Of a stretch of DNA of 64,000 nucleotides, positions 1 to 11,199 are shown in pieces. Under the pieces are notes generated by a model, which had not been told where the DNA came from, made no database searches, and saw nothing but the letters and a program-made list of their open reading frames with translations. The position numbers and the translations under genes are program-made. The number at the start of each line of letters is the position of its first letter. Positions within the stretch are counted from its first letter, which is position 1. Origin of the DNA: Oscheius dolichura (taxonomy: Eukaryota > Nematoda > Chromadorea > Rhabditida > Rhabditidae); contig OW051497.1 in the NCBI GenBank assembly GCA_932521035.1, positions 310,001-374,000 of the forward strand, in the 5' to 3' direction.

Positions 1-3000
1 GTGTAAATAACAAGCAGCGCTTCAAAATGAGCGAGAGGCACGATCACCTTGAGGCGGAAGGAGAGAAAAGGGGGAAGATCACACTGTAAATCATACGGGT
101 CTGTGCCGCCTGAGATTGCTATGAGATCCTAGGGGTGGCTTGTGACAGTTGACATGTTTGATTTTCGCGCCAAAATGCAAAGATGACATTGCACTTGTAC
201 CACCTAGTTGTATAGATCAAGTGTCACGCAAGAAAGTTTCAAAGCCAATGTGTGAAGTGTGGGAAAACCTCAAAACCAAACACAAATAACTAACATTCTG
301 CTGGAGGGGGGAAAGGGCGTTAAAGACAACGATCCGTTAACAAAAAAGACGCTGCTGCGGCCGAGGATGACTGAGGAAAAATTAGGTCGTAGACAAATGA
401 CAGATGCAGCCGGAGGAAGGGGCGCCAGGTGGACCGGGCTAATATGAAGAAAGGGGAGCGGGGCTAGCCGTCAGGGGAGGATCAAGCCCAGTGGGAGATG
501 AGAGGCTTCTCTCAAAAACATATGACCGCATCATGTTTGTACGCTTACTATTTGAGCTTGCTCACCGAGTCGTGGTCAATTGCTCTTTATTGTGAGAATT
601 GCCTTCAATGTTAAAGACCCGAGGGGTAAATATCAGGGTACTGTTCATGACGAGGGGCATTGTCGTCTAAATGCGGGGTTATCGGAGGGGGTGAGGAACA
701 TTCTGTACAGTTGGGAAAGAGAAGCAAACTGATTTCAATAGCCGCTGCTTATCAACAGCTCATTTTTAAGCTGAAATCAGCTGTAGTGTTGGGAAAACGT
801 TTTGTTTCAAAGGGAGCTAGAAAGCTCTTTTTAGGAAATGTTAGGAAAGAAGGAAATGAGGGGGAGAAGAGCGGACCACCCGCGGACCGTGAAATTGAAA
901 ATTACTTACCAAGCGAGTGTCGTCGTTATCAGCACTGGAGTTGCGCCGGCCCCTGAAAGTGACCCTGAGTCATCCGAGTGTGGCCTTTCTCTCTCTCACG
1001 CCCTACTAGTACGATATTTTCTTTAATGTATATTTCGCAGTGGTGAACATGACAACGGCGCGTGGCTGTCGGGAACCGGTCAAAAACTTTTCCTCCTCGT
1101 CGATGGTGATCTCTTTCTCTTGAGAGCGCCACCCTCCGAAAAGAAGTCAAGGAGCCGGGGTGATGATAGAAAAACAGCTGATTTCACTTGCACTCTCTTG
1201 TCAAGACCCACACGCATTGCAAACGGGGTGTAGTTCATCAGAGAGCAACCCCGTGGGGGGAAACCAGTTCCTCTTGCCCTATGCTGTCACACGCATTTGT
1301 TCTTGAAATTTTTTCACCGGTAGCATGGGAAGGACAGAACAAAGCGTGTCATGATTGGATTACGACTTCACTCTCGCCCCCACTCTCTCTTTTGAACTCA
1401 CTCGGGGACCAACTCCTGCACTTTCTCCTCAACTTCTGGAGTGTCTTCAATCGATTCGGAAGACTCTTCTGGTTCATTTGACTCTAAGTTTGGTACGCTG
1501 CCAGTTGGCGTGGTGTAGCCTTCCCAATTCTCATCGGAGAAATTCATCAGGCTCTGTAAATGAATCATTCTGATTAGTTGTTGTATGTGGGTGTAGGAAA
1601 CCGGAAGGGAAGAGGGAACCCTTATCTGATATCAGTCTGGTCAGAACTGTTTCCCTACCACTCGGGGGAAAATATTTAGCTTCCACTTTCTTTAAAGTGT
1701 TTGTACAAATAGAGGATGACAGTAGCAAGGGAGGATTACAGGGAGGTATGCGCGTTTAACAATTTTGAGCTTGTTGCCCAGATTGGGTGCTTCAGAAGTT
1801 GACAATTATACAGTATACGGTAAATAGTTATTGGATTTCAGTTTGGGAGCGAACGTGTGCTGCTTTATCCCTTTTAGACCTTCCTTGATAGAAAGTAAAG
1901 GACTGATTCTGAACCGATAAGCGGAAGGAAGGAAGAGGTTGCGAACTTTATCCTCACCTCATTCTTTTTAATGAGGAACTTATGAATACCCCGCCGATTT
2001 CAATTATTCATGGAGAAATATAAACGTAAGACTTGCTTAGGTAATCCAGCTTCATGAATACTGCCTAATCACTTTTTTCACTTCCAAATCCACCCCTTGA
2101 CGTGAGTCCCACGGGATTTGACGTGTTTATGGCCATTAAAATTGAAATAACATGTTACAGCATGAGGGAAGACCATCAAATGCGAAAGAAGGTGCCGTTT
2201 AACGGTTTGTAAACATGTCGGACAGAACACTTGTTGTTTCAAAGGACAGGGAGGGAAGTGTCTCAAGTGGTGAACCGAAAGACCAGAACAGAAGCCGCCT
2301 TTTTGCCTCCAAAGTGAAACAATAACGCGATGATTAGATCAGTCGAAGAAGTAGTGGAAAGACTCACATCAACCTCGTCTCCACTCCCGCTGTTCATGAC
2401 CAACATTGTCGCTTCCAATGTTTCCATAGACTTATTGTGTGTGGGCATACTGAAAGAATAGAGATTAGAGACGTCAAGAGTGACATTTAGTTTTTGTTTA
2501 GGGGGGAAGATGGCAGGCTTCAGAAGCCCGGGTGAAGCCAACGGGGGAACGTATCACTCTGTGGGACAAAAAGGAGGCAAAAAACTGGAAACTGTAATCG
2601 AATTAGATGGGGAAGCACTTGGTAAGCAATCCCACTGCCGATTAAACAAGCGTTCTAAATTGCCGTAGGTGTTCGCACAAGGGGCTGACGATTTGACATT
2701 TAGTAAAGGTGGCAGGTGTGTATGGACAGGCGCTGGGTTTTCGTAGCAGCTGGGGAAATACAGTACGGATTTTGTATAGTTGCCGACAGAGGATGTAAAA
2801 CTTTCTAGGGGACACGAATTCTACTAATCAGAGCAGTTTCTTAATAGGATTTCAAGCCATGGACCCGCCCGCAGGTTTGGCTGTCTCTCTCGCCTTGCTA
2901 ATAAAATGAACTGGCCTTAGTTGGCCCCCATTTTTTCAACTGAAAAGAGGAAAAAGCCTCTCGGATTCTTTGGAAGGACTTGGCGGACCTCCCAAATTTC

Positions 3001-4673
3001 AAAACCGGCATCAGTTTTTGAAGAATCCGCCCCGTTCTAGCTTGCAAAAGTCTTTTCGAGGGATCAAGAAAAAATGGGCGGCTCTTAGCCAAAAGAATAA
3101 GGTAAAGGAATAGCCGGAAAGACAAGTACAAATAGTTACTATAACCAGAAGGAATAATGAAACAGTCTGCGGTAAACTTAAAGACAATCGCTGAGTGGTT
3201 TTCTCGCTCTGAGCTGACATACGTTTACACAGATTACGTAAGAAAATATTGGAAGGTGCTTTTCCTGTTGCACAAGTGCACACTCTCCACACCCCTGCTT
3301 GTCCAGAAAGTTTCGCGAGGCAAAAAAAGGGGAAAATGGTCAGAAATGAAGAACTTACCACCGGCAGCCAGCACACAGTTGCTTCTTCTTTTGATAAAAT
3401 GAAAGTGAATGAAATATCTAGCGGTTCCGATACGCCAAAGCAATATGGAAATGAGACGATAGCAGATCAGGTTGCGGGGCGGGGAACGGACAAAACGAGA
3501 ACCGGAACCAGTATCCCTTGCTAATCTTATGGCAGATGAATGAGGATGTTCATAGCGGACAGGAGGGACACAAAAAAGTTGGTGATGCTATTCAACGGGC
3601 ATGTCCAAGTCCAAACTAGTAGTGGTCAGTTGGCTATAGTTAGGGAGAAAAAGAGAACACTGATCCTTTACACTGTTCCGCCAGTTGAAAGTTCACCTGT
3701 TCGCGGATAAACCTGCCTACAGAAAAGAGAAGAAGTTAAGACTATTTGCAGAGAATCCAAAAAACGCAACTTTCATGGGGTACTGTGACTAAATCTGTTC
3801 TCTGTGGAACGACAACAAGTTGACGCCACTTTCCTTTGACATAACCTCTTTTTGGAGCTCTCCCGGGAGTTTTCAAGATGTTAATGTTGATTGATATGTG
3901 TCATTTTTGTGTCAAGACCCCAGTGGTTGAGGAGCACAGCGGGAAGATTTAAAGGAACCGTTAAATGAGTCAGCGAATGCCCACCCGCCCGCGCCGTTTG
4001 AATATCAAAGGTTCTAGGTCTCCATTTCGCGCTCACTCCATTTTAAAGATATTCTATCCGATTTTAGACTCATTTCTGGCTGTTAGAAAGTTTCCAATGA
4101 AACCAAAAGAAAGAAATTAAAGGAAGGCGCTAAAAAAGGAAGCTTATTAGTAGAAGCAGTAGCTGCATTTTAGACGCTGTGACGGAGAATAAACCAAGGC
4201 AAATAAAGACGATAAACTGCACTAATGTGTTGCGAACTTGTTTTGTAAGGTGATCGTCGAACAGGGCGAACCCCTTCGGAATGACTTTATTGGCAGCTGG
4301 AGGTGCTAGTGTCCTCCCATCCGATAGTCTCTTTATGTGATCGGCGTCCTTCACGCATAATGGCGACTGTTGCGAATAGTCAACATAAGAAACGCGCCAA
4401 GTCTAAGTGTTTTAAAACATAGCCGAAGAGTGTTAGGTAATAACTACGTAAAATTGACAGGGTGTGGCTGATCTCCCATCTCTCTACCAGCTGATACTTG
4501 CGCTCTAAAAATACCTAATTTTATAATTGCCCAAAGGTTGTGTTAATTCTGTTCGGGGAGTTTTCCTTTCCTTTATTTGATGTGCGGGAACTGAGAGCAT
4601 TTCAAATTGCCCCGGCTTATCCATACGCGCTGCAGCCGCTCGCTGCTCAAGTAGTTGTTTCAAAGGCCCAAAG
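1..4673. other. No supportable gene (4.7 kb intergenic or repeat-like)
   Basis: Both strands hold only short overlapping open frames with no chainable exons, family motif or sensible splice pattern. The base composition is uneven, with many runs of G, of GGAGGG type and of gaaag type, unlike the gene-bearing parts. I see no tRNA B-box, no long inverted repeat and no transposase motif. It may be upstream sequence of the CED-8-like gene or old degenerated repeat. Confidence 0.5.
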
Positions 4674-5075
4674 ATGGGTACCTACTTTGGCCAAGTTTAT
4701 GCCCGGTTTTATGAGCAACTGATGGAACAATTCGCTCTGAGCAACTTGAGACCCCACAAGTGGTATAGTATCTTCAAAAGGGCTAGAAAGTTGTCATACT
4801 TGTTGAGCTGTGATTTGCTCTCTTTGGACCGCGGCCAAAGGGATTCTGACTACGGTGGGAGCATGGAGACAAAGTGGAGAACGTTACAACTACGGCTACT
4901 GTTTTCAGCCATAGTCTACTTTATTTTTGACTTGAAGCCAATCTCGAAAAAGGCTTTGTATCGAAAAATTAAGCATATTCTGGGAATAAATTCTAAAATG
5001 GCCTGGAAAATTGCAAAATGCTTTAAATTTGGCAAATTGTTGTCCCTGTTGGATTATGACGCAAATCATGGTTGA
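4674..5075 (+). CDS. Uncertain single-exon ORF, 133 aa
   Basis: An ATG-to-TGA frame of 133 codons without an intron. The product would be basic (many K/R), with one hydrophobic stretch near residues 77-89 (LLFSAIVYFIFDL). I do not recognise a domain. At this base composition one or two frames of this length are expected by chance in a window this size, and the lack of introns is unlike its neighbours. It could be a pseudogene remnant or chance. Confidence 0.22.
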   Translation: MGTYFGQVYARFYEQLMEQFALSNLRPHKWYSIFKRARKLSYLLSCDLLSLDRGQRDSDYGGSMETKWRTLQLRLLFSAIVYFIFDLKPISKKALYRKIKHILGINSKMAWKIAKCFKFGKLLSLLDYDANHG

Positions 5076-5673
5076 AAGGAGGTGCAGTGTGAATTTTTAA
5101 ACGGTTTACAGAAGGTTAGTATAAGAACTGTGAACGGAGAGAAGGGACGGAATAGGGTCCTCTAAAGACCTACAACAAAGGCGGACTACCATAAGTTTTC
5201 TGAAGTAGCACAGAGTCAAGAAATAAACAACACTTCAACTTGAAATGGTCGTGTTCAAAAACGTAGCGTTTTGTTGACTTTTTCGCGAATCACCTCTTCA
5301 ACAAATATCATAGAGAACTAGCCCTTAATCATCCCCCGAAAACTACTTTTTCCAATGGTTTATAGAACTAGACTTCCTTAATTAGTTTTCCCCATTAGCT
5401 GAAGGATAAATAGCTCACTTTTCAACTGCATTTCCACGGGAAGGGGCGAGGGAGCGCGGAGGGTCAGATGGACAGTTTAGCGGGAAGATTATCCAGCTGT
5501 GGCGGACACTGAGCTCACCATTAGCTCATTACCACAGCGGGATACGCATTGCAACCAAGAGGTCGATCGATTGAGCATCTCTCTCTAGCTCTCCTTTGTT
5601 TACTCCTTCATTTACTCCCTCGAAGTTTATATCTCCTGATTTCTCTGCGGCGACATTCCCTGTGTCACATAAA

Positions 5674-7539
5674 ATGTTCGAGAGGCATCCGCCCAAACTG
5701 CCTCATGTTTTAAATCTTCCTAATAGACCAGAGGAGAGGAAAAGTGAGGCTCTTCGTTTTTTCTGGTCAATTACCTTTTAGGCGATGAGACAGACGCTGG
5801 TAGGACTGTAGAGGAGGCCGACAGGATACCCCGAGTTCTTATTGTGGAACGATATCACATTGTGTGCTTTGCTATCAGCATTATATCGTATATCTTCGAT
5901 ATTGGGAGTGATATTTATGTTGGAGTGAACCATTATTATGCAGGAAGGGTAAGTTCTTCTCTCTAGCCCCATTTTTTGAACTTGAGAAGACCTTTTTGGC
6001 CTTTGTCATTACAGAATTAGAACATGAAGTGGAACAAATTAGAATTCCGCTTGTTATCAATTATTTCCTCTTAGTTCAACAACTGCGCACTGTTTGCATC
6101 CTCACCTAAAACATACTTTGCCACTGCGGGCCGCACCCTGCCAGCTGATTTTTATTTTCGTTCGTCCCATTGTTTAGAAAGGATTAAAGGTTTGCTGGTT
6201 AATCTTTACGTACTGTATTTACCTCCCCGAATGTTTTTCTTATATTCGTTTGAATTTCAGGATGTTGCCGCCCTGTTCGTCGGGATCTTCGCCATAATCC
6301 CATCCCTGGTCCTCAATGTGATATCTTTCATTTGGGAAACTGATGACAATCGAGACAGAAGGAAACAGTTGAAGGAGTCGTTTCCATCCAGGCAAAGCTA
6401 TCAGGGGCAAATATCCATCTCTCTATCTGTGAACCTCCTACTTTGCCTATTCCAGGTACTCTTTTCCACTATTTTCTTACTCTTTGTGCAATTCCAGCTG
6501 GGTCCAACTTGGTGGCACTTCAAGGCTATTTATTACGGAATACAATTTAGAAAATGCCAGGATGAGAAGAAGAAACGACTCCTTTTTGTTGAAATGCTCC
6601 GGGCAGAGAGAGATGCCACTTTATTGAGACTGTTCGAAGGATTTTTGGAAAGCGCTCCTCAACTTTTGATACAATCCACCTTTCTGTACGAATTTCTCTG
6701 GCTCAGATTGAAGGTGGTCAACTTCTACAGGCTACCGAATTGGGGCAAGTCATGTTTCCTATTTCTATACAAAAAGTTTCAGTTTATTTCCAAATGTTCT
6801 CCCTCTGCCTGTCTCTGGCTAGCCTCTGCTGGTCCCTTACCAGCCAACACAGGACTATCAGGATAGTGAACCCTGATAAAGTGAATGTTCATCCACACGA
6901 GACCTTCCTCCAGGTAGATAAACCTGACCCTTATTTATTTCTTCCAGTTGGGTTGGAGAAGCTTCACCATACTGTCAAGGATAATTACAATAGGGCTAGC
7001 TATCATGTACTTCAAATTCAAAGTTATTATATTCGCTGTTGTCCATTATTTAGTCTCTTTGGGCCATATACGAGCTCTCCAGGTAGGACGACCATTTGAT
7101 TTTAACTTCCTCTTCCCAGATGATTGAAATTGGTCCCGATAGGAAGGGTCTAGAGACTGGAGTCCTTTGCATAAATGCTTTTATCCACATATTTTGTCCA
7201 TTTAATACAGCGGAAGGTCCAACAAGATGGAGATATTTCTCCGCTTACTTTATTGAAGTTGTCGAAGCGCTGGTAAGTCACCTCACAGGTTTAAACCAAT
7301 TTTGTTTCAGATTGTTTATTGTTTTGTTCTCTCAGATAAAGACTTCCATTTCACTTGGAAGTTAGAGTTTGCGATAGCTTCAGCAGCTTCATTTTTGATA
7401 GGTAGGTCAGTAGAAATGACCACACTACATTGCTTTAGGCATATTTTTTATGGTTATTTACTATTGTTGCTTTCATCCGAATAGACGACGCCACAAAAGG
7501 ATCACATCGTCTACTAATGAAACGGATACAGAATTGTAG
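5674..7539 (+). CDS. ced-8: CED-8-like XK-related (XKR) protein, phospholipid scramblase family
   Basis: CED-8/XKR proteins are multi-pass plasma-membrane proteins; caspase-cleaved CED-8 promotes phosphatidylserine exposure and timely removal of dying cells. Exons joined by 30-50 bp introns (one near 300 bp) give a cytosolic N-terminus, then membrane segments including YHIVCFAISIISYIFDIGSD, DVAALFVGIFAIIPSLVLN, and the family motif FEGFLESAPQLLIQ, later segments, and an FLI/GIFFMVIYYCCFHP end before a basic tail. I start at the ATG at 5674; the upstream frame has only a TTG. Exon 1 ends at a strong donor (gtgagg), so exon 2 opens with DETD-A, a caspase-type site at residues 25-28. Between about 6690 and 6740 the frame of LLIQSTFLYE and that of the next conserved stretch (GGQLLQATELGQ) differ, and no normal-size intron reconciles them. 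The rest is colinear with the family. Confidence 0.82.
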
Positions 7540-7660
7540 ACCTTTTTGCCTATGAAATTTTCAAACTAATTTTAAAAACATAAAGAGATATAAATCGTCA
7601 AAACGATCAAATCAAAAACAAGTGATTAAAATAACATAGGTTTTATTTTTAAAAAAAACT

Positions 7661-7902
7661 TCAAAGTGGCGACACAGGACTGTTTGGTGGACCAGCAGGC
7701 TGGCCACTTCCACTTAGCAACAGAACATCTGAGTCAGAGTCTGACAGACAGGTCTCAATAGGCGGTGGAGTTGGCTCTTTGGGAGCGGCCTAAACTGACC
7801 CTTAGTTGGATATACAGAACCAATTACCTTTTTAGAAGTTTTCTCCTTTTTCTTCTTCAAGTCGTCTATGATATCTTTGAAAAGAAATCGCTTAGCAGAC
7901 AT
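7661..7902 (-). CDS. Small two-exon protein, 67 aa, unrecognised
   Basis: Exon 1 (7902-7828) encodes 25 residues starting MSAKRFLFKDIIDDLKKKK. A 38-bp intron with gtaatt donor and tttag acceptor follows, then exon 2 (7789-7661) encodes 42 residues rich in Pro, Ser and Asp, including TPPPIET and SDSDSD, and stops at TGA. The N-terminus is basic and probably helical; the C-terminus is disordered with possible casein-kinase sites. The unspliced frame runs on into unlike sequence, so splicing is well supported by the change to clean composition. It lies tail to tail with the ced-8-like gene (about 120 bp). Function unknown. Confidence 0.55.
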
Positions 7903-8828
7903 TTCTGGAAATTAACATTACATTGATTTAAAAAAAAACAAATGAGAAATAGGAGAAAATAGCATAAAATATAAGAGAAAATAAAAACGCAGCTAGCTGG
8001 CTGCGCAGAGAAAAGAACGACTTCTGATTTTTAATTGTTATTTCCAGTTGGAATGAGTGATGGCTCATTTTGTTCGCCACATCGAAAGAAGTTCTTTGAT
8101 GGGTATGGATATTTCATACCATTTTTGTGTCTTTTAGAGGTCATTTTGAGATTTTCATTTTTAAGTGCATAAGAGACATATAAAGGAAAAAGGCTTAACA
8201 GGGGCGATAGCTAAACCGGACGATATCGGCTGGAACTGAAACTTGTGTGAATGAATTCCTCTCATTGAGACGAAGAGATGGACACCAAAATTCGAAAGTT
8301 TTCCATGCTATTTGATCTCTGTAGATTACTTGCGTGCTTTGTCATGTACTATGCACTAATATGTAAAGTGGCAAGACTTAAAACTACCAGAGCTCAGCGA
8401 GATCAGTACCGTTCGGACTGAAACTTATACGACTGTAATTCTCCCGTTGACGCGCATTTTTTAGCATTAAATTCGCAAATTTTTAGTGCCGATTTAAGAT
8501 TTTCAATTTTACTTGTGATATGGGGTAAGAGTAGATATGTAGAGCAGCCAGTTTCAAAACGGGTTTTTTTTTCATTTTTCTTTTTGATTTATGCCTAACT
8601 TTTGCTTTATACCTCTCAGACATTTGTAACAAAATTTATAACCCCTGAAAATGCTATGTTCATTTTGCGAGAATTTCGTTTATTCTTCCTTGTGCACCAC
8701 CACCGTGCGATCGCTATTTCTTTTCCTCCGTGGGAGCTTTTTTCCATTTTCATTTGTACAGTTTTATTGTATTTCCTTGGGCTATGAATTGATTCTTTGT
8801 GACTCTTCTGAGCTATTTTATTTTCAGA

Positions 8829-9110
8829 ATGTATCACAATCACGTGGTATCGGATGACGAAGCTGACCAAATCGATCAAGCCGCCTTGGTCGATCTAAAG
8901 AAGGTAGCTCCAAATATATATTTATACCTCGTGTAGTCATCAGATGGCTAACTATTTCTAATTTAGGCAATGATCACTGTGAAAGGGGAAAAGCTGATTG
9001 CCGTGCAGCTCAAAACACCTCGAGAAGAATGGGAGAAAATGCGGATCTCACTCCCTGTTGGAACTATCATCACTCTTGACGATGACAAAGATACAAAGCC
9101 TTTGAAATAA
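8829..9110 (+). CDS. Small two-exon protein, 72 aa, unrecognised
   Basis: The ATG lies directly behind TTTTCAG, which suggests a trans-splice acceptor and fixes the start. Exon 1 (8829-8903) encodes 25 acidic residues (SDDEADQID); a 63-bp intron follows; exon 2 (8967-9110) encodes 47 residues ending in TAA. The second exon reads as one compact domain with VKGEKLIAVQL, a W, and a C-terminal DDDKD. An ATTAAA signal follows within 40 bp. The phase-0 junction and acidic-then-folded pattern look genuine. I do not recognise the family. Confidence 0.55.
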
Positions 9111-9559
9111 CTATTTCATTTTGTTTCTCTCCATATTAAATAATGTTATAGTTTCATGTTTCCATTTGGTTGTTTTGACAGTGTTATATCTTTAAATTGT
9201 TCACCGCTGCCATATTTTAACAACTTTTTAGGAAGATGCCATCCTGGACCATTTCTCAACTTGACTTTGATGAAGCCGTTCACTTTGTACACCAACAATT
9301 AAACGAGAACATATGACAATAAATGCACCTAGCCCCCCAATAAACGGTTTCTATAGTAAAAATGGTATCTATGGTCGCTGGTATGATTTTTTCCTGAAAC
9401 CTTTGGCTTTTGCAGCATTCTTCTTTCTTCACATTTTTGACGGGACCGTCGTTATTAGAATTTTTCCATTGTGTAAAGCCAGTCAAATAGAATAAAAGAG
9501 TTGCGTAACGCTATTGAATTTTCTGTTTAAATTGGATCGAGCCCTTTCGAAACCTGAAA

Positions 9560-11146
9560 ATGGTCCTTCTGTCCCAGCTGCTGCTCTTGGTCGGCTGTGG
9601 GTTTGCTTGGCAAGAGAGGTGAGCTCAAGTTTTTTGTCTTTTTCAATTTCTAGTCTGTTTAAACAAGTTCTCAATGGTAGTCTTCCATGACCGAACAATA
9701 CGGTTCCATATTTCTTTGACTCTAATTTTAGTACGTTTGCTTTATGCAGCAGGGTTATGGTATGTTTTTCAACTGTAAAAGAGAGAGATAAAATCAATCA
9801 AGGGATTAAAATTTTGGAGGAAAGCACTTGTATAAATTTTATCGAAGGACGGGCGGACACGCATTCAATAAACGTGCAGTTTCTTCAAGAAGCTTGACAC
9901 GTTTTCAGGTTGTAAACCGCCGTGGTTGCCGCAGCCGGCTAGGGTTTGATCGTCCTGAAAATGAAGATCACCCTAATTCTACACAGAATTTGTCGATAAA
10001 CGCTCGCCATATATGTTTAGCAGTCGTAAGTTATTTTTAGTGGTTATACTGTAAATAGATTGGGATCACTGTCCACGAATTTCTTCATGCGCTTGGATTG
10101 ATCCACAGCCATCAAAGAACTGATCGAGACCATTACATCTCTATTAGCGTCAGTATAGCCGCATTCGCTGCAGTAAGCAGCTTTTATTTCAGGACAAAGA
10201 TGATAAACTGTCCTTCCTCAACATTACACCTTACGATAATACTAGCTACATGCATTATCTCTCTTTTCCTAATGGGTACGGTTGAATTTCTGTTCCTATT
10301 AGGCACTTCCTAGAGAAAACTTTATTGCAGTTTATTTTCGTTGTAGAAATATTTCTGCACAAGTCAAGTGAAATAGATTTTACAGTGCCGAGGCCCTCAA
10401 AGTCCCAACAATGGTAACAAAGGACAAAAGGTACAGAAAAACGATTGACAATCTACGAGGATCTTTTTATGACTTTTACGCCATCAACGAGTATTACAAA
10501 TGCAATGGTTAGAATATAATCTGGAGATTAGCAAATTTTGTTCAGAGAAGTGCCCTAGTAACAGTTCCGCAAAGTGTGCCAATGGAGGTACTCCTCACCC
10601 AAGAGACTGTAACACATGCCTCTGCCCTTCTGAATTTGGAGGGCAATTCTGCGATGAAAGAGTAAAGTTATCTGTGGCTATCATTCAGCTCGCGGTTTCA
10701 GCCAGGTACTTGTGGAAAGACCTTTTTTGCTGCATCGAGGATGGCGAAGAGTATGCTTATCTCCATGGGAGTGGAGAATAAGAAGAGAGAATTTGCCCCT
10801 ACGACATGCGTCCATTGGATCGAAGCTCCTCCAGGTCACCGAGTTGAGATAATGTTTTCTGGGGTGAAGGAATATGGTCACGGGAACAGAACTAAATCAG
10901 AAAAGGAGTCTTGTAGGCTGAACGGCATTGAATTCAAGATAAACAAGAATCCAAGACTAGGAGGGCCGATGTATGCGATCTCTTGTGTCTCTTCACGTTA
11001 ATTTCAGATTCTGTGATAGAGATGATTGGGGGATCAATTTGGCCAGCGACTTGAACCCAGCACCTCTAATTATCTTCAACTATGAAGGCAAGCAAGTGTA
11101 CCATATTCTGTACAAGGCTGTTCCAATTCAAAATGTTCATGAATAA
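9560..11146 (+). CDS. Astacin-family zinc metalloprotease (NAS type) with EGF and CUB-like domains; in-frame stop
   Basis: Secreted zinc endopeptidase of the nematode NAS family. Exon 1 encodes a signal peptide (LSQLLLLVGCGFAW). Later exons, joined by introns of about 34-110 bp, give STCINFIEG, the zinc motif HEFLHALGLIH with following RTDRDHYI, the Met-turn SYMHY, the domain end FYDFYAINEYYKC, an EGF-like module (CANGGTPHPRDCNTC, GGQFC) and a CUB-like C-terminus. All zinc ligands are present. The catalytic domain should open with R-W-P-N-N-T; here PNNTVPYFFDSNF is preceded by TGA (9688-9690) exactly where Trp belongs, and no acceptor lies between the stop and the motif. The usual prodomain is not visible. 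AATAAA overlaps the stop codon. It is either a pseudogene, a nonsense allele, a base error, or starts differently. Confidence 0.8.
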
Positions 11147-11199
11147 AAGTGTTTCTGAAGAATCGACATGAAACAAGTTTACTTTTTAAAAGTTTGAGA

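Noticed and set aside
9688-9690. Selenocysteine at the astacin TGA
   Set aside because: The family has Trp at this place and no redox role; a TGG-to-TGA change is simpler, and no hairpin typical of a selenocysteine element was seen after the gene.
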